This document shows, piece after piece, positions 5,500 to 5,782 of a DNA stretch of 5,782 nucleotides. The notes under the pieces are model-generated. The model was not told the origin of the DNA, did no database searches, and worked only from the letters and a program-made list of their open reading frames with translations. The first letter of the stretch is position 1. The number at the start of each line of letters is the position of its first letter. This DNA comes from Bryobacterales bacterium. GTDB taxonomy: Bacteria > Cyanobacteriota > Vampirovibrionia > Obscuribacterales > Obscuribacteraceae. The stretch lies in contig CAJCHQ010000799.1 of NCBI GenBank assembly GCA_903970295.1, forward strand, positions 1-5,782. Reading direction: 5' to 3'. Position numbers and translations under genes: made by a program.

Positions 5500-5782
5500 A
5501 TGCCGTTGCCGAAAGCGCTTGCTGAATTCAAGTGGCGATGGTTTTTTCAGACCATTGCCGGTATTACTGTTTTCCTGGTGCTTATTGGAATCATATTCGT
5601 ATCTCCTTTAAATCACCCACTGTATGAAATGGTTCTATTTCATCCGGAGCCCCTGGCAAGAACATTCACAATGCCAAATTGCGAAGGGGTCAGTCCCCAA
5701 GAAATTGTTTTGAAGCGATCGAATGGAAAAAGCCTGGTCGGGTGGTACTTCAAACAACCTCGCTCCAAGCGGATCGTTCTTT
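5500..5782 (+). CDS. Membrane-anchored alpha/beta hydrolase-like protein, N-terminal part (runs off the right edge)
   Basis: Ninety-four residues are visible. A short basic N-terminus (Lys5, Lys11, Arg13) precedes one hydrophobic helix (about 14-34), a signal-anchor arrangement that would place the rest outside the cytoplasmic membrane. The stretch from YEMVLFHPEP (42-51), then the strand pair EIVLKRSNGKSLVGWYFKQP (69-88) and RIVL at the edge, matches the beginning of Bem46/ABHD13-like alpha/beta hydrolases, where the next motif would be an HGN-type oxyanion loop. That loop and the Ser-Asp-His triad are not in the window, so activity cannot be judged. The start is secured by GAGGA five bases upstream. 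The gene is two bases from the DUF1501 stop and is almost certainly co-transcribed with it. The family call is moderate because it rests on the N-terminal part only. Confidence 0.7.
   Translation, partial: MPLPKALAEFKWRWFFQTIAGITVFLVLIGIIFVSPLNHPLYEMVLFHPEPLARTFTMPNCEGVSPQEIVLKRSNGKSLVGWYFKQPRSKRIVL

Noticed and set aside
5202..5525. A 107-codon plus-strand open frame overlapping the end of the DUF1501 gene
   Set aside because: It is in another frame across conserved DUF1501 motifs and across the start of the hydrolase-like gene, both of which are well supported.
1..5782. Defence system, mobile element or CRISPR array
   Set aside because: No spaced direct repeats, transposase, integrase, toxin-antitoxin pair or nuclease motifs are visible. 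The genes are of metabolic, structural or unknown-function types.

Overview
The window reads as ordinary bacterial chromosome of roughly balanced base composition. It carries seven protein-coding genes, two of them cut by the window edges, and I see no rRNA, tRNA, CRISPR array, insertion sequence or phage gene. A twin-arginine-type signal on one protein and a Sec-type signal on another show that proteins are exported. The species cannot be fixed from this sequence. The DUF1800/DUF1501 pair is found in Planctomycetota, Proteobacteria, Bacteroidota and cyanobacteria-related lineages. A non-photosynthetic cyanobacterial relative (Obscuribacter-like) is my guess only.

Left part (1-1133): the start of nagA, for N-acetylglucosamine-6-phosphate deacetylase, lies on the minus strand and runs off the left edge. 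A 139-base divergent gap (500-638) holds a promoter-like sequence and a strong dyad. It is followed on the plus strand by a gene for a 160-residue protein that is almost entirely coiled coil.

Middle (1111-1803): the coiled-coil gene converges with a minus-strand gene for a small secreted protein. That protein consists of a signal peptide, four 22-residue tandem repeats and a Pro/Gly/Ala/Ser tail. The two stop codons lie in opposite arms of one terminator hairpin. The secreted-protein gene diverges from the next block across a gap of about 110 bases with an extended -10 promoter candidate.

Right part (1804-5782): four plus-strand genes lie close together. They are a MeaB/ArgK-type P-loop GTPase gene with a TTG start, a DUF1800 gene, a DUF1501 gene with a Tat-type leader, and the beginning of a membrane-anchored protein resembling alpha/beta hydrolases. 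The last three have 19- and 2-base gaps and look like one operon. DUF1800 and DUF1501 proteins are a recurrent pair of poorly understood function, and the exported DUF1501 protein and the anchored hydrolase-like protein would both act outside the cytoplasm. The GTPase normally serves methylmalonyl-CoA mutase, but no mutase gene is visible here. The most unfamiliar parts of the window are the 22-residue repeat protein, the coiled-coil protein and the three-gene DUF1800/DUF1501/hydrolase-like cluster.
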